Shown one piece after another: positions 53,198-62,614 of a stretch of DNA of 64,000 nucleotides; position 1 is the first letter of the stretch; each line of letters starts with the position of its first letter. The position numbers were made by a program, and so were the translations under genes. The DNA lies in NCBI GenBank assembly GCA_012960035.1, contig DUBZ01000013.1, positions 107,120 through 171,119 on the forward strand, written 5' to 3'. The notes beneath the pieces are model-generated. The model was not told the DNA's origin. It did not search any database and saw nothing but the letters and a program-made list of their open reading frames with translations. This stretch comes from Myxococcales bacterium. Its GTDB lineage: Bacteria; Myxococcota_A; UBA9160; UBA4427.

Positions 53198-54283
53198 ATG
53201 GGGGACGTGGTGCGCACGCTGCCCGCGATGCGGGCGCTTCGGTCCGCTTATCCGGATGCCCAAATCAGTTGGCTCGTTGAGCGTGGGGCAGAAGAAGTCC
53301 TACGGGACCGCCCCGAGCTCGATCAGGTCCTCACTTTTCCGCGCGAAGAATTGACATCCGCTCTCCGCGGGTTTGAACTGCGAACGCTGCGCGTGCGACT
53401 GTCGCAATTCGTATCGATGCTACGTAGCCACCGCTTCGATTTGGTCGTTGACTTTCACTCGATCTTGAAAAGCGGCGTGCTGTCCCGGCTCACCGGTGCG
53501 CCCACCCGTATTTCATATGCGGCGCCGTTTGGGCGCGAATGGAGTTGGCTCTTCGCGACCGATCGAGCGCGGCTGCTGCCTCACAAAATCAGTCGATACG
53601 ACCGCAACATGGGTCTCGTTGAATTTATGGGTGTCCAAACGCGCGCGAGCGGGCCGTCGATTCGACCTCGCTCCGATGCGCGCGAACGCATTGCGAACGC
53701 TCTAGGGGGTAAGGAAGTCCCCGTCGTGATTCATCCTGGTTCGAGTGGAGGCGCCGCGTACAAGCGCTACCGCGCGTCGGGCTATGCAGATCTCGCTCGG
53801 GCGTTGCAGCGCGAGAAAGGGGTCACTTCGGTGGTGACTGTGGGGACGTCAGCGGAAGAGCTGGCATTGGCAGAAGAGATTGTCGAACTTTCTCGGGGCG
53901 CTGCCGAGTTGGCACCGCATACCCAAGAACTCGGCGACCTCATTGCACTGATCGACGGTGCAGGAGTCTTTGTCGGCAGTGATAGTGGTCCACTTCATAT
54001 CGCGACTGCGCTCGGGACACCGGCGGTTCAGATCTTGGGACCGACGGATCCCATTGAAAACGAGCCTCGTCGGGGCACGCACTGGAAGCAGGTTCGCATC
54101 CCAATGCCGTGTAGCCCGTGTCGACGGGGCTGCGCGGAAGCGACTTGCATGAGTGTCATTCCCTATGAACATGTCCTTGTTGCGACGCTAGATTGCCTCA
54201 CGATTTTTCACGAAAGACGCAAGCAAGCGTCGGCGGGGCGAGTGAGTTCACCTGCACAGCCGGTGGCACAGTCGTGGAACTGA
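53198..54283 (+). CDS. ADP-heptose:LPS heptosyltransferase (GT9)
   Basis: 361-residue GT9 glycosyltransferase adding heptose to the LPS core. It has the family's N-terminal GDVVRTLPAMRALR, a C-terminal donor-binding HPGSSGG and SDSGPLHIA, and a Cys-rich tail with CSPCRRGCAEATC. ATG at 53198 is the first normal start codon, but the family's first strand (RILVIRLGAM) is encoded in frame immediately upstream, back to a TAG at 53114, without any ATG, GTG or TTG. A rare start codon is therefore likely. Confidence 0.8.
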   Translation: MGDVVRTLPAMRALRSAYPDAQISWLVERGAEEVLRDRPELDQVLTFPREELTSALRGFELRTLRVRLSQFVSMLRSHRFDLVVDFHSILKSGVLSRLTGAPTRISYAAPFGREWSWLFATDRARLLPHKISRYDRNMGLVEFMGVQTRASGPSIRPRSDARERIANALGGKEVPVVIHPGSSGGAAYKRYRASGYADLARALQREKGVTSVVTVGTSAEELALAEEIVELSRGAAELAPHTQELGDLIALIDGAGVFVGSDSGPLHIATALGTPAVQILGPTDPIENEPRRGTHWKQVRIPMPCSPCRRGCAEATCMSVIPYEHVLVATLDCLTIFHERRKQASAGRVSSPAQPVAQSWN

Positions 54284-55314
54284 ACGCTCCCGAAACGATT
54301 CTTGTGCGTGCGCCGAACTGGCTCGGGGATGTGGTGATGGCCACGCCAGGCTTGCGGGCACTGCGCTCGCATTTCAAAGACGCCCATATCGCGGTTCAAG
54401 TGAGACCAGGACTCGAAGGGGTCCTAGACAGCTGCTCCTACGTTGACGAAGTACAGCGCGTCGATTCGTATCACCAGGGCGTTGGTTCCATGCTGCGGGA
54501 AGGAAGGCGCCTGCGTCAGCGTGGGCGTTTCGATCTTGGCATCTGCATCCCCGAATCATTTTCGTCCGCAATGCTGATGAAGCTCGCGGGTGTCAAACAG
54601 ATCGTCGGGTACGGCGAAGGTCTCCGTTCGCCACTCATCGACGTGGGGGTACCCGTTCCCGTGGCATGGGGAGCGCGGCGTATGGTCGCGCGCGAACGCT
54701 TCGTCCTCGGGTTGATGGATGCCGTGGGGTGCAAGGAATTGGGCACCCACATTGAACTTGGAACTGCACCGGGTGACGACGCGCGCGTCGAAGCGCTACT
54801 CGCCAAAGACGGGGACGCCGCGCAGCCCATTGTTGTCCTGGCCCCGGGTGCTTCGTACGGACCTTCAAAATGTTGGCCCGCCGCGTCTTTCGCCGAGGTC
54901 GGGGACGCGCTTCAGGCGCGTGGAGTGCGAGTGGCGTTACTCGGGACTGCGTCAGAAGCCGATCTGACCCAGTCGGTCGCGGCCGCCATGAAGACCACGC
55001 CCCTCGATTTCGCGGGAGTGTTCTCGCTTCGGGAGGTGAAGGCCCTCATCAAGCGCTCGGCACTCTTGGTGTGCAATGACGCTGGTGCGCGACACATTGC
55101 TGCAGCCTTCGCGGTTCCGTCGATCGTTTTCTTTGGCCCCACCAGCGTGGAAAAAACGAATCTGAACCTCGATGCGGTTCAAATTCTGGAAACAGACGAC
55201 AGTTGCCGTCCTTGTTACAAGCGTGACTGCCCCATCGACCATCGTTGTATGACGGGCATTACACCGGCGCGGGTGACTCAACGATCCCTTGCAACACTGG
55301 GCGTGGCTTCGTGA
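54274..55314 (+). CDS. waaF: Lipopolysaccharide heptosyltransferase II (GT9)
   Basis: Second GT9 enzyme. ETILVRAPNWLGDVVMATPGLRAL is the WaaF-type N-terminus, then APGASYG and LLVCNDAGARHIAAAF for the ADP-heptose site, and FFGPTSVEKT. The C-terminus again has a Cys motif (CRPCYKRDCP). The GTG start at 54274 overlaps the previous gene by ten bases. It likely adds the second heptose after the first heptosyltransferase. The stop overlaps the next gene's GTG. Confidence 0.85.
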   Translation: MELNAPETILVRAPNWLGDVVMATPGLRALRSHFKDAHIAVQVRPGLEGVLDSCSYVDEVQRVDSYHQGVGSMLREGRRLRQRGRFDLGICIPESFSSAMLMKLAGVKQIVGYGEGLRSPLIDVGVPVPVAWGARRMVARERFVLGLMDAVGCKELGTHIELGTAPGDDARVEALLAKDGDAAQPIVVLAPGASYGPSKCWPAASFAEVGDALQARGVRVALLGTASEADLTQSVAAAMKTTPLDFAGVFSLREVKALIKRSALLVCNDAGARHIAAAFAVPSIVFFGPTSVEKTNLNLDAVQILETDDSCRPCYKRDCPIDHRCMTGITPARVTQRSLATLGVAS

Positions 55315-56258
55315 TCGATCTCTCCGTCATCATCGTCAACTACAATACGCGACAACTCGTGCTCGACTGCGTTGCGTCGGTACAGGGCGAACTCGACAAG
55401 CTGAGTGATGGACTGCAGTCAGAGGTGATCGTCGTTGACAACGGGTCTACCGATGGATCAACTGGCGCACTGCGACGAGGTCCTTCGCAAATTCGCGTCA
55501 TCGCGCTCGATGAAAACGTTGGCTACGCCCGAGGCAACAACGCGGCTCTCGCGGAAGCGAAGGGAAATGTCGTCTTGCTTCTCAATACCGACGTCGTTCT
55601 CGAAGACGGCGCAATTGAAACCGCACTTGAAGCATTGCACGCCAACCCGGCGGCGGGTGCCGCCGGCATTCAGCTACTTCACGCGGACGGTCGCCTTCAG
55701 AATTCGATTCATTCGTTTCCAAGCCTTGTTCGCGAACTCACACCCAAAGGGTTGTTGGAACTGCTCGCACCCGCGCGTTTTCCATCAAAGCGGCGCCCAC
55801 CCACGCACCCCATCGAAGTGGAGTCTGTATTGGGCGCGGCGCTGTTCGTGAAGAGAGACGTGATCGAGAAAGTCGGTCCGTTGCCCGAAGCGTATTTCTT
55901 CTTTCTCGAAGAAACCGATTGGTGCCTGCAGATGCGGCGCGCCGGGATCGGCGTGCTTCATGTTCCGGGGGCACGTGCGGTCCACCTTTCGGGTGCGAGT
56001 AGCAAGCGCGTCGATCCGATTGCGACGCGGATCGAATATCACCGCTCGCTCTATCATTTTTTGAGAACGAATCGCGGCGCAGCGAGTGCCGCCGCGGTGA
56101 AGGTTGTGCGCGTCGTGAAGCAATTGCTTTCGTTCGTGCCGCTCGCATTACTCGGAATCGTGTCGCCAGTTTATCGCTCACGGCGCCACAGCGTGGGACG
56201 TCTGCTGCATTGGCATCTTGCGGGACAGCCGGCGAGTTGGGGACTCTCGCAGGACTGA
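55311..56258 (+). CDS. Family 2 glycosyltransferase
   Basis: Inverting GT-A glycosyltransferase, 315 residues. SVIIVNYNTRQLVLDC and VDNGSTDGS bind the nucleotide, LLNTDVV resembles the DxD-type site, and EETDWCLQMRRAG is the ExxD-type acceptor region. This pattern is common in rhamnosyltransferase-like (WbbL) enzymes of LPS or polysaccharide synthesis. GTG start overlaps the waaF stop as GTGA. The sugar transferred is unknown. Confidence 0.8.
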   Translation: MIDLSVIIVNYNTRQLVLDCVASVQGELDKLSDGLQSEVIVVDNGSTDGSTGALRRGPSQIRVIALDENVGYARGNNAALAEAKGNVVLLLNTDVVLEDGAIETALEALHANPAAGAAGIQLLHADGRLQNSIHSFPSLVRELTPKGLLELLAPARFPSKRRPPTHPIEVESVLGAALFVKRDVIEKVGPLPEAYFFFLEETDWCLQMRRAGIGVLHVPGARAVHLSGASSKRVDPIATRIEYHRSLYHFLRTNRGAASAAAVKVVRVVKQLLSFVPLALLGIVSPVYRSRRHSVGRLLHWHLAGQPASWGLSQD

Positions 56259-56522
56259 GGCTCGGGCTCATGCGAAACCTCTGGGAAGCGCCGCGGTCTG
56301 TTCAACACACGGAGAAGCCGGCTCCGAATCTCAAACGCGCTCTGAAAACGTGGACACACCCGCCGAGAATCAACATTCCGAAGTGGGCGACCTTGCGCCT
56401 CAACACAGGAGTGCCGATACGTGATAAACAGATTCATATCCGTCACTGCAATGGGCTGAGATTGCAGTGGGTTCGGCTACCCTACGTCCCCGGACGCAGC
56501 CATGTATGCGCAAAGGAAATAC
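56259..56522. other. Short intergenic stretch between glycosyltransferase and hldA
   Basis: About 264 bases. A ribosome site AAAGGAAATAC directly before 56523 defines the hldA start. No other gene is supported, and I see no repeat. Confidence 0.4.
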
Positions 56523-57551
56523 GTGACCAAGGCACGCAAACCAAAACTTGACTCCCATCGGTTCGAGAAAATTTTAGATCGTTTTGCCCAAGTTCGACTC
56601 GCAGTGGTGGGGGACGTTATCCTCGACGAATACCTGGTGGGCGACGCGGAGCGCGTCAGCCCCGAAGCGCCGGTGCCGGTCGTCCATGTTCAATCCGAAT
56701 CGGTTGTACTTGGCGGTGCGGGCAACGTTGTTCGAAACCTCGTCGCGTTGGGTGTGGACTGCGAGTTTGCGTCAGTGGTGGGCAAGGACCTCGACGGAGA
56801 TCGCGTCGTCGAACTGTTGCAGGAACTCGGCGTTCCGACTTCAGGTGTTATCCGCGTCGAAGATCGGCCCACGACGAGAAAGACTCGGGTGGTCGCACGG
56901 GGGCAGCAAATCGTTCGTGTCGATCGCGAATCTCATGCACCCGTGACAAGCGCCATCAGCCGAAGGCTTTTGCAGACCATGCAGTCTAGCTTCCCACGTG
57001 TCGGCGGCGTGATCCTCGAAGACTATGGCAAGGGCCTGTTTGTTCCGGCCTCGATTCGGAAACTCATCGCGGCGTGCGTTGCAGCGAAAGTCGCCGTTTC
57101 GGTCGACCCCAAGTCCGAATTGCGCGCCTACAAGGGGGCGACGCTCATGAAGCCAAACCTTCGAGAGGCTGAGCAGCTTGCCGGGATCCGTGCGAGCGAA
57201 ACGGGGGGGCTCGACCCGATCGCGAAGAAACTCCGCAAGGCATTTGGCGACGGCGATCTGGTGATCACCCGTGGTGGCAACGGAATGACCCTATTTGAGG
57301 GCTCGGACGCGGGGCGTGTCGTTGCCACAATTGGGCAAGAAGTTTTTGATGTGCAGGGCGCAGGAGATACTACGATTGCCATTCTCGCAACGGCCCGGGC
57401 AGCCGGCGCGACTTTGCTCGAGGCGGCGATCTTCGCCAACGCGGGTGCGAGTGTTGTAGTGGAACAAGCCGGAACGGCGACGGCGAGCAGAGCACAAATC
57501 GCGGCGCGGTTGCCCCAGGCAATTGAAGCAGCTCGGAAAGGGTGGCAATGA
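56523..57551 (+). CDS. hldA: D-glycero-beta-D-manno-heptose-7-phosphate kinase
   Basis: PfkB-family sugar kinase (RfaE domain I). VVGDVILDEYLVG and SPEAPVPVV are HldE/RfaE-like signatures, then GGAGNVVRNL, and the catalytic DVQGAGDTTIA. It phosphorylates heptose-7-phosphate for ADP-heptose synthesis. The adenylyltransferase domain (RfaE2) is absent, so a separate partner is expected elsewhere. GTG 56523, with AAAGGAAA just before it, is preferred to ATG 56502. Confidence 0.87.
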   Translation: MTKARKPKLDSHRFEKILDRFAQVRLAVVGDVILDEYLVGDAERVSPEAPVPVVHVQSESVVLGGAGNVVRNLVALGVDCEFASVVGKDLDGDRVVELLQELGVPTSGVIRVEDRPTTRKTRVVARGQQIVRVDRESHAPVTSAISRRLLQTMQSSFPRVGGVILEDYGKGLFVPASIRKLIAACVAAKVAVSVDPKSELRAYKGATLMKPNLREAEQLAGIRASETGGLDPIAKKLRKAFGDGDLVITRGGNGMTLFEGSDAGRVVATIGQEVFDVQGAGDTTIAILATARAAGATLLEAAIFANAGASVVVEQAGTATASRAQIAARLPQAIEAARKGWQ

Positions 57552-58462
57552 CCGAATCATCGCGAGTGCAGGGACTGAGAAGCATGACGGGCTTCGGCGG
57601 CGCTGCGTTCGAACTAGGCGGGGTCGGCTTCGAAGTCGAGATTCGCTGCGTCAATCATCGTCATCTCGACTTGCGCCTGAAGCTCCCCCGACAATTTTCG
57701 AGTTGCGAAGCCGCAGTACGCGCACGCGTTCCGTTGTTTCTCGGTCGCGGTAAGGTCGACCTGTCCGTGAATGTTGCGGCAGGCGCAGGCACCGCAACTC
57801 AGCTCGAGATCGACGAAATCGTGGCCAAGCAATATGTCGATGCGGCTCGGCTCTTGTCGGAAAAGTACGAATTGCAGGGAAGTCTCGACGTGTCGACGTT
57901 GATTGGGATGCCCGGGGTGACACGGGTCGTAGAGCCTGGTCTCGAGACAGACGAAATGTCGAGCGTTCTATGTGACGCGGTTGATCGCGCCCTTGCCGCG
58001 GTCGACACGGCTCGACTTGCCGAGGGCTCAAGCACCTTGGCTGACTTCAACACACGCCTCGTCCATGTGGCCGAACTCGTAGAATGTCTTGATGCCCGGA
58101 GTGACCTTGTGCGCGCCGCGGCCAAAGAGAGGCTTCGCAAGCGAGCAGGGCAGCTCGAACTTGAAACAGGGCTCGTCGACGAGGCACGACTTCATCAAGA
58201 AATTGTCATTGCCGCAGACCGTCTCGATGTGAGCGAGGAAATTACGCGGTTGCGCAGCCATGTCGAACAATTTCACAGCGTTGTGGCATCGGCTGGGCCG
58301 GACACCATGGTGGGGCGCCGACTCGACTTCTTGTTGCAGGAACTTGGGCGAGAAGCGAACACTGTGGGAAGCAAGGCCAACGATGCGCCGCTCGCCCATG
58401 ACGTCGTCGAGCTGAAGACTGAACTCGAGAGGATCCGCGAGCAGGTGCAGAACATTGAGTAA
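57548..58462 (+). CDS. YicC family endoribonuclease-like protein
   Basis: YicC/YloC family, about 304 residues. SMTGFGGAA at the start is the family signature. [17 protein letters not shown] and the late [23 protein letters not shown] and [15 protein letters not shown] are strong C-terminal signatures. Members have endoribonuclease activity. ATG overlaps the hldA stop as ATGA. It sits before remA and gmk, a common gene order in Deltaproteobacteria-like genomes. Confidence 0.87.
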   Translation: MTESSRVQGLRSMTGFGGAAFELGGVGFEVEIRCVNHRHLDLRLKLPRQFSSCEAAVRARVPLFLGRGKVDLSVNVAAGAGTATQLEIDEIVAKQYVDAARLLSEKYELQGSLDVSTLIGMPGVTRVVEPGLETDEMSSVLCDAVDRALAAVDTARLAEGSSTLADFNTRLVHVAELVECLDARSDLVRAAAKERLRKRAGQLELETGLVDEARLHQEIVIAADRLDVSEEITRLRSHVEQFHSVVASAGPDTMVGRRLDFLLQELGREANTVGSKANDAPLAHDVVELKTELERIREQVQNIE

Positions 58463-58796
58463 GGCGGACGCTCGAAGCGACGCTTCCTCATCGCGAGCAA
58501 AAGGGCGCGCCAAGCCCGTGAAGGAACCGGGTAGCGGCATCGTTCGGATGTTGAATATCGGCTACGGCAACTTGGTTCTGGCATCTCGTGTTGTCGCGAT
58601 CGTGACTCCGGCCGCTTCTCCGATGCGTCGCCTGCGAGAAGAAGCCAGCGAAAGAAATAAACTCGTCGACGCGACCATGGGAAGGCGAACTCGGTCTATT
58701 CTCGTCACCGACAGCGACCATGTCATTCTCTCAGCCATTAATCCCGAAACCATCGCCGCCCGGCTCGCACCGGGCCACGACGGAGATCCATCATGA
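58455..58796 (+). CDS. remA: RemA/DUF370 regulatory protein
   Basis: Small DNA-binding protein known in Firmicutes as a biofilm matrix regulator. The core from MLNIGYGN through RVVAIVTP to [27 protein letters not shown] is complete. A start at TTG 58455 gives an N-terminal tail of about 31 residues; an ATG at 58548 gives the standard short form of about 82 residues. Function outside Firmicutes is not established. It overlaps gmk as ATGA. Confidence 0.8.
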   Translation: MSKADARSDASSSRAKGRAKPVKEPGSGIVRMLNIGYGNLVLASRVVAIVTPAASPMRRLREEASERNKLVDATMGRRTRSILVTDSDHVILSAINPETIAARLAPGHDGDPS

Positions 58797-59443
58797 GCGG
58801 CCTTACCTTTGTGATCTCAGCGCCTTCAGGTACAGGCAAGACTACGGTGTGCGGGAAGCTCCTGGCTCAGGACGCGAACCTCCGGTTTTCAGTTTCTCAT
58901 ACCACGCGCCTCCCGCGCACGGGAGAGAGCGACGGTGACGATTACCACTTTGTCGACGAAGATCGCTTCAAGAAATTGGTCGTCGAAGATGCGTTCCTTG
59001 AATACGCCCGTTATGCGGGGAATCTCTACGGTACGAGCTTCGCAGCAATTGAGGATTCCTTGGCAGATGGCTTCGACATCCTGCTCGAGATCGAAGTGCA
59101 AGGCGCGGCAAAGATCCGCGCGAGTAACTTCGAAGCGATCTTTATCTTTCTGTTGCCTCCGTCCATGAAGACCCTCGATCAACGGTTGCGAGATCGCGGA
59201 ACCGACAGCGATGAAGTGATCCAGCGGCGGCTTCGCGAAGGCAATCCCGAGATTTCAATGGCGTCCATGTTTGACTACGCGGTCATCAATGACGACTTGG
59301 GAGACGCTGTGGCCAAAGTTCGAGAAATCGTCGAAGCCGAACGATCTGGCGACGCAACCTCGGCGCGAGCAAAGCACGGTATCGAAAGGGTGCTGGCAAG
59401 CTGGCTTGCGCAGGAAGAGAAAACCGTCGCTTCTCACGCTTGA
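58793..59443 (+). CDS. gmk: Guanylate kinase
   Basis: Phosphorylates GMP to GDP. Walker A is [10 protein letters not shown], the family's [20 protein letters not shown] and the [13 protein letters not shown] acceptor segment are present, and the [16 protein letters not shown] region follows. 216 residues is a normal size. ATG overlaps the remA stop. Many genomes have rpoZ directly after gmk; here it is absent and a gap of about 205 bases leads to rel. Confidence 0.92.
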   Translation: MSGLTFVISAPSGTGKTTVCGKLLAQDANLRFSVSHTTRLPRTGESDGDDYHFVDEDRFKKLVVEDAFLEYARYAGNLYGTSFAAIEDSLADGFDILLEIEVQGAAKIRASNFEAIFIFLLPPSMKTLDQRLRDRGTDSDEVIQRRLREGNPEISMASMFDYAVINDDLGDAVAKVREIVEAERSGDATSARAKHGIERVLASWLAQEEKTVASHA

Positions 59444-59648
59444 TGAGAGGTTGATTGCGTTTCGGTGCCGACTGATTTCGCGCTGTTATAGAAGGCAGGT
59501 CGACCTGGACACGGGCTTCTATTGCTTTTCGTTGCCGCAATGGGTACGGCCGGGTACTCTCCGAACTGCCCCCGAGCAGTCACGTCAACCCATTGATCTA
59601 GAAAGCGAAATGGGCCCGAGGCTGCGCTAGCCGCATTCGGGGGAAGAC

Positions 59649-61823
59649 TTGGTACAGCCCATGCTTCGCTTCAATGACATCGCCGACCGGATGCTCGAAT
59701 ACAACCCGGGTATCGACCTCGAGTTGCTTCAGCGCGCCTACGTGTTTTCGGCGAAGGTGCACGACGGGCAGGAGCGACTAAGCGGCGAGCCCTATCTCGT
59801 TCATCCTCTCGAAGTCGCCGGCATCCTGGTCGACATGCGGATGGACGACGTGTCTGTCGCCGCGGCCCTTCTCCACGACACCCTCGAAGACACCCTTGCC
59901 ACGCGCGAAGAAATTCAACGTTTGTGCGGGGAACAAGTCGCGTTCCTCGTCGAAGGCCTGACCAAAATCGCGAAGATCGAGTTCACGTCCGTGCGCGAAC
60001 GACAGGCCGAAAACTTCCGCAAGATGTTGATCGCGATGTCGAAGGACATCCGCATCTTGCTCATCAAGCTGGCCGATCGCTTGCACAACATGCGAACGAT
60101 CGACTTTCTTGCTGAAGACGCCCAGCAGCGAGTCGCGATCGAGACCATGGAAATTTATGTGCCGCTGGCGAACCGACTCGGCATGCACTGGCTTCAGTCT
60201 GAACTCGAAAACCTTTGCTTTGGCATTCTGCATCCCCGAGAGGCTGCCGAACTCGAGAAGCAGCTGAGTGTCGGAGGGGGCGAGCGCGAAAAGTACATCG
60301 AAGAAGTGATCGAAACCCTCGCGGACCAATTGTCTCAGGCGGGCATGCGCGCAGAAGTGACCGGGCGTGTGAAGGATCTTTCTTCGATCCATTCGAAGAT
60401 GGAATCTCAGGGTGTGAGCCTCGACGAGATCTACGACGTCATTGCGTTTCGGGTCTTGCTCTCAGGGGGCGAGTCGCAGTGTTACGGGGCGCTCGGCATC
60501 GCGCACAGTATTTGGCGCCCGGTTCCGGGACGATTCAAGGACTACATCGCGCTACCCAAACCCAACGGTTACCAGTCGCTCCATACCACGGTGATTGGGC
60601 CCTATGGCGAGCGGATGGAGGTGCAGATCCGAACCAGCGATATGCACCGCAGCGCCGAACTCGGCATCGCCGCGCATTGGAAGTACAAGGAAGGCCGCAT
60701 CGAGTCCGACGACGAAGATGATCGAAAGTTCGCTTGGCTTCGACAGTTGCTCGAATGGCAGCGTGAGCTCGATGATCCGCACGAGTTTCTCGACGCGGTC
60801 AAAGTCGATCTGTTTCCCGATCAGGTGTTTGTCTTTACGCCGGAGGGAGAGGTCATCAATCTTCCTTCAAAATCGACACCGATCGACTTCGCCTACGCGA
60901 TCCACAGCGAAGTCGGGAGTCATTGCGCTGGGGCTCGTGTGAACGGGAAGCAAGTTCCTTTGCGGACGAAGTTGGCCGACGGAGACACGGTCGAAATCCA
61001 GACCAGCAACAGCCAGATCCCGCGCAAAGACTGGCTCGACTTCGCGGTTTCGAGCAAAGCACGAAGCCGCATCCGGCATTCGATCCGCCAGGACGGGCGA
61101 GACCGGAGTCGTAAGCTCGGCCGCGACATTTTGGAACGCGAACTGCGGCGAGCCAACTTGAGCCTCAAGCAAGTACTCGACGACGGTCAACTCGAAGCCG
61201 TCGCGAAGCAAGACGCACGAAAGGGAACGGTTGAAGATCTCTTCGCCGCGGTGAGCTACGGCAAGGTCGCGGCAAGTTCGGTGGTGCGCAAACTAAGGGG
61301 CGAGGAAGAACCCAAGCCCGCCCGCGCGCTCCCGGTGCCGGACAAGATTCGAGGCTTGTTTCGGCGTGAGCGTCGTTCGTCGAGTTCCGGAATCGTCGTG
61401 AGTGGTTCGCCCGACGTATTGGTCCGTTTCGGAGGTTGTTGTGACCCGCTGCCCGGGGACGAGATTATTGGCTACGTGACCCGGGGCCGGGGTGTGACGA
61501 TTCACCTTCGAGAATGCACGAAAGTGTTCGAAATCGATCCCGAACGCTGGATCGACGTCCAATGGGACGAAGAGTCCGGGGAGCCTCGCAAGATCAAGGT
61601 CCGTGTGAAGTCGAAGGACAAGCAGGGAATTCTCGCGAAGATCACCAACACGATTTCATCCGCCGGCGTGAATATTGGCGCTGCGACGATCACGACCGAA
61701 GAAGGAAACCTCGCGGTACAGAGCTTCGAATTGTGGGTTCAAGACGTGTCTGAACTCAACGCCGTCATGAAGTCGATCGCGAAACTCAAAGGTGTTACGA
61801 GCGTCGAGCGCATTCGCGGATGA
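59649..61823 (+). CDS. Bifunctional (p)ppGpp synthetase/hydrolase (Rel/SpoT)
   Basis: Stringent-response enzyme, 724 residues. The HD hydrolase domain has His52, His76-Asp77 and the HDTLED motif. In the synthetase domain the RFKD motif before YIALPKPNGYQSLHT is of the RXKD type typical of bifunctional Rel/SpoT enzymes, not the ExDD of RelA. A TGS domain starts near DQVFVFTPEGEV and a C-terminal ACT domain ends the protein. TTG 59649 or ATG 59661 may start it. The stop overlaps the next gene as ATGA. Confidence 0.9.
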   Translation: MVQPMLRFNDIADRMLEYNPGIDLELLQRAYVFSAKVHDGQERLSGEPYLVHPLEVAGILVDMRMDDVSVAAALLHDTLEDTLATREEIQRLCGEQVAFLVEGLTKIAKIEFTSVRERQAENFRKMLIAMSKDIRILLIKLADRLHNMRTIDFLAEDAQQRVAIETMEIYVPLANRLGMHWLQSELENLCFGILHPREAAELEKQLSVGGGEREKYIEEVIETLADQLSQAGMRAEVTGRVKDLSSIHSKMESQGVSLDEIYDVIAFRVLLSGGESQCYGALGIAHSIWRPVPGRFKDYIALPKPNGYQSLHTTVIGPYGERMEVQIRTSDMHRSAELGIAAHWKYKEGRIESDDEDDRKFAWLRQLLEWQRELDDPHEFLDAVKVDLFPDQVFVFTPEGEVINLPSKSTPIDFAYAIHSEVGSHCAGARVNGKQVPLRTKLADGDTVEIQTSNSQIPRKDWLDFAVSSKARSRIRHSIRQDGRDRSRKLGRDILERELRRANLSLKQVLDDGQLEAVAKQDARKGTVEDLFAAVSYGKVAASSVVRKLRGEEEPKPARALPVPDKIRGLFRRERRSSSSGIVVSGSPDVLVRFGGCCDPLPGDEIIGYVTRGRGVTIHLRECTKVFEIDPERWIDVQWDEESGEPRKIKVRVKSKDKQGILAKITNTISSAGVNIGAATITTEEGNLAVQSFELWVQDVSELNAVMKSIAKLKGVTSVERIRG

Positions 61824-62614
61824 GCGATGCAGGGGCGAACATAAATTCAGTTCGCCTCAGCGTCTGTGTCCTCGCTTATAACGACGAAGCCATTCTCGCA
61901 CGTTGTCTCGGCGTGCTTGGCTTCGCGGACGAAGTTGTCGTGGTCGTCGATGCAAAGACAACCGACGGCACGGAAAAAATCGCGCGCGAAATGGCCACCG
62001 CCGTGTCGGTCCACGGCTATGTCGGCGATGTCGAGCAAAAACGCCATGCGATCGGGCTGGCCCAGAACGAATGGGTGCTGCTGCTCGACTCGGATGAAGT
62101 CGTGAGCGCCGGCCTCGCGGATCGCATTGGCGCGTTCCTAGCCGACCCTGGTGAAATGGCAGGTGCCGAGGTCAACCGGCTCACGTTCCACCTCGGGCGC
62201 TGGATCAGGCACGGCGACTTCTACCCGGACTGGAAGCTGCGCTTGTTTCGGAAGCAGGCTGCGAACGTCGTTGGACTCAACCCACATGGCCGTGTCGAAG
62301 TGGCGGGCGGTACGGCTCGACTCGACGGTGACCTCGAACACTTTAGTTACCGCGATCTTTCCGACCAGCTAGAGCGGATCCAGCGCTTCAGTACCGATGC
62401 TGCAGCCGCGCTCCACGCGGACGGTCGCAAGTTTCGGATCTGGGACCTGTGTCTGCGTCCGCCACTGCGCTTCTTGCGATCGTATCTTTTGAAGCGCGGG
62501 TTTCTGGATGGCACCGCGGGGTTTGTCATCGCTGTCGCGACCGGCTTCCACGTCTTTCTCAAGTACGCGAAGCTCTGGGAAGCCGAACGGCGGGATCGTA
62601 CGTCGGGGCCCTAA
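61820..62614 (+). CDS. LPS core glycosyltransferase, GT2 (WaaE-like)
   Basis: 264-residue GT2 enzyme. RLSVCVLAYNDE starts the fold, LLLDSDE is the DxD-type site, WKLRLFRK and GLNPHGRVEV follow the WaaE/KdtX pattern (beta-1,4-glucosyltransferase of LPS core). A hydrophobic stretch near the C-terminus (FVIAVATGFHVFLKY) may associate with the membrane. ATG overlaps the rel stop. The exact sugar is not proven. Convergent with the next gene. Confidence 0.75.
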   Translation: MSDAGANINSVRLSVCVLAYNDEAILARCLGVLGFADEVVVVVDAKTTDGTEKIAREMATAVSVHGYVGDVEQKRHAIGLAQNEWVLLLDSDEVVSAGLADRIGAFLADPGEMAGAEVNRLTFHLGRWIRHGDFYPDWKLRLFRKQAANVVGLNPHGRVEVAGGTARLDGDLEHFSYRDLSDQLERIQRFSTDAAAALHADGRKFRIWDLCLRPPLRFLRSYLLKRGFLDGTAGFVIAVATGFHVFLKYAKLWEAERRDRTSGP

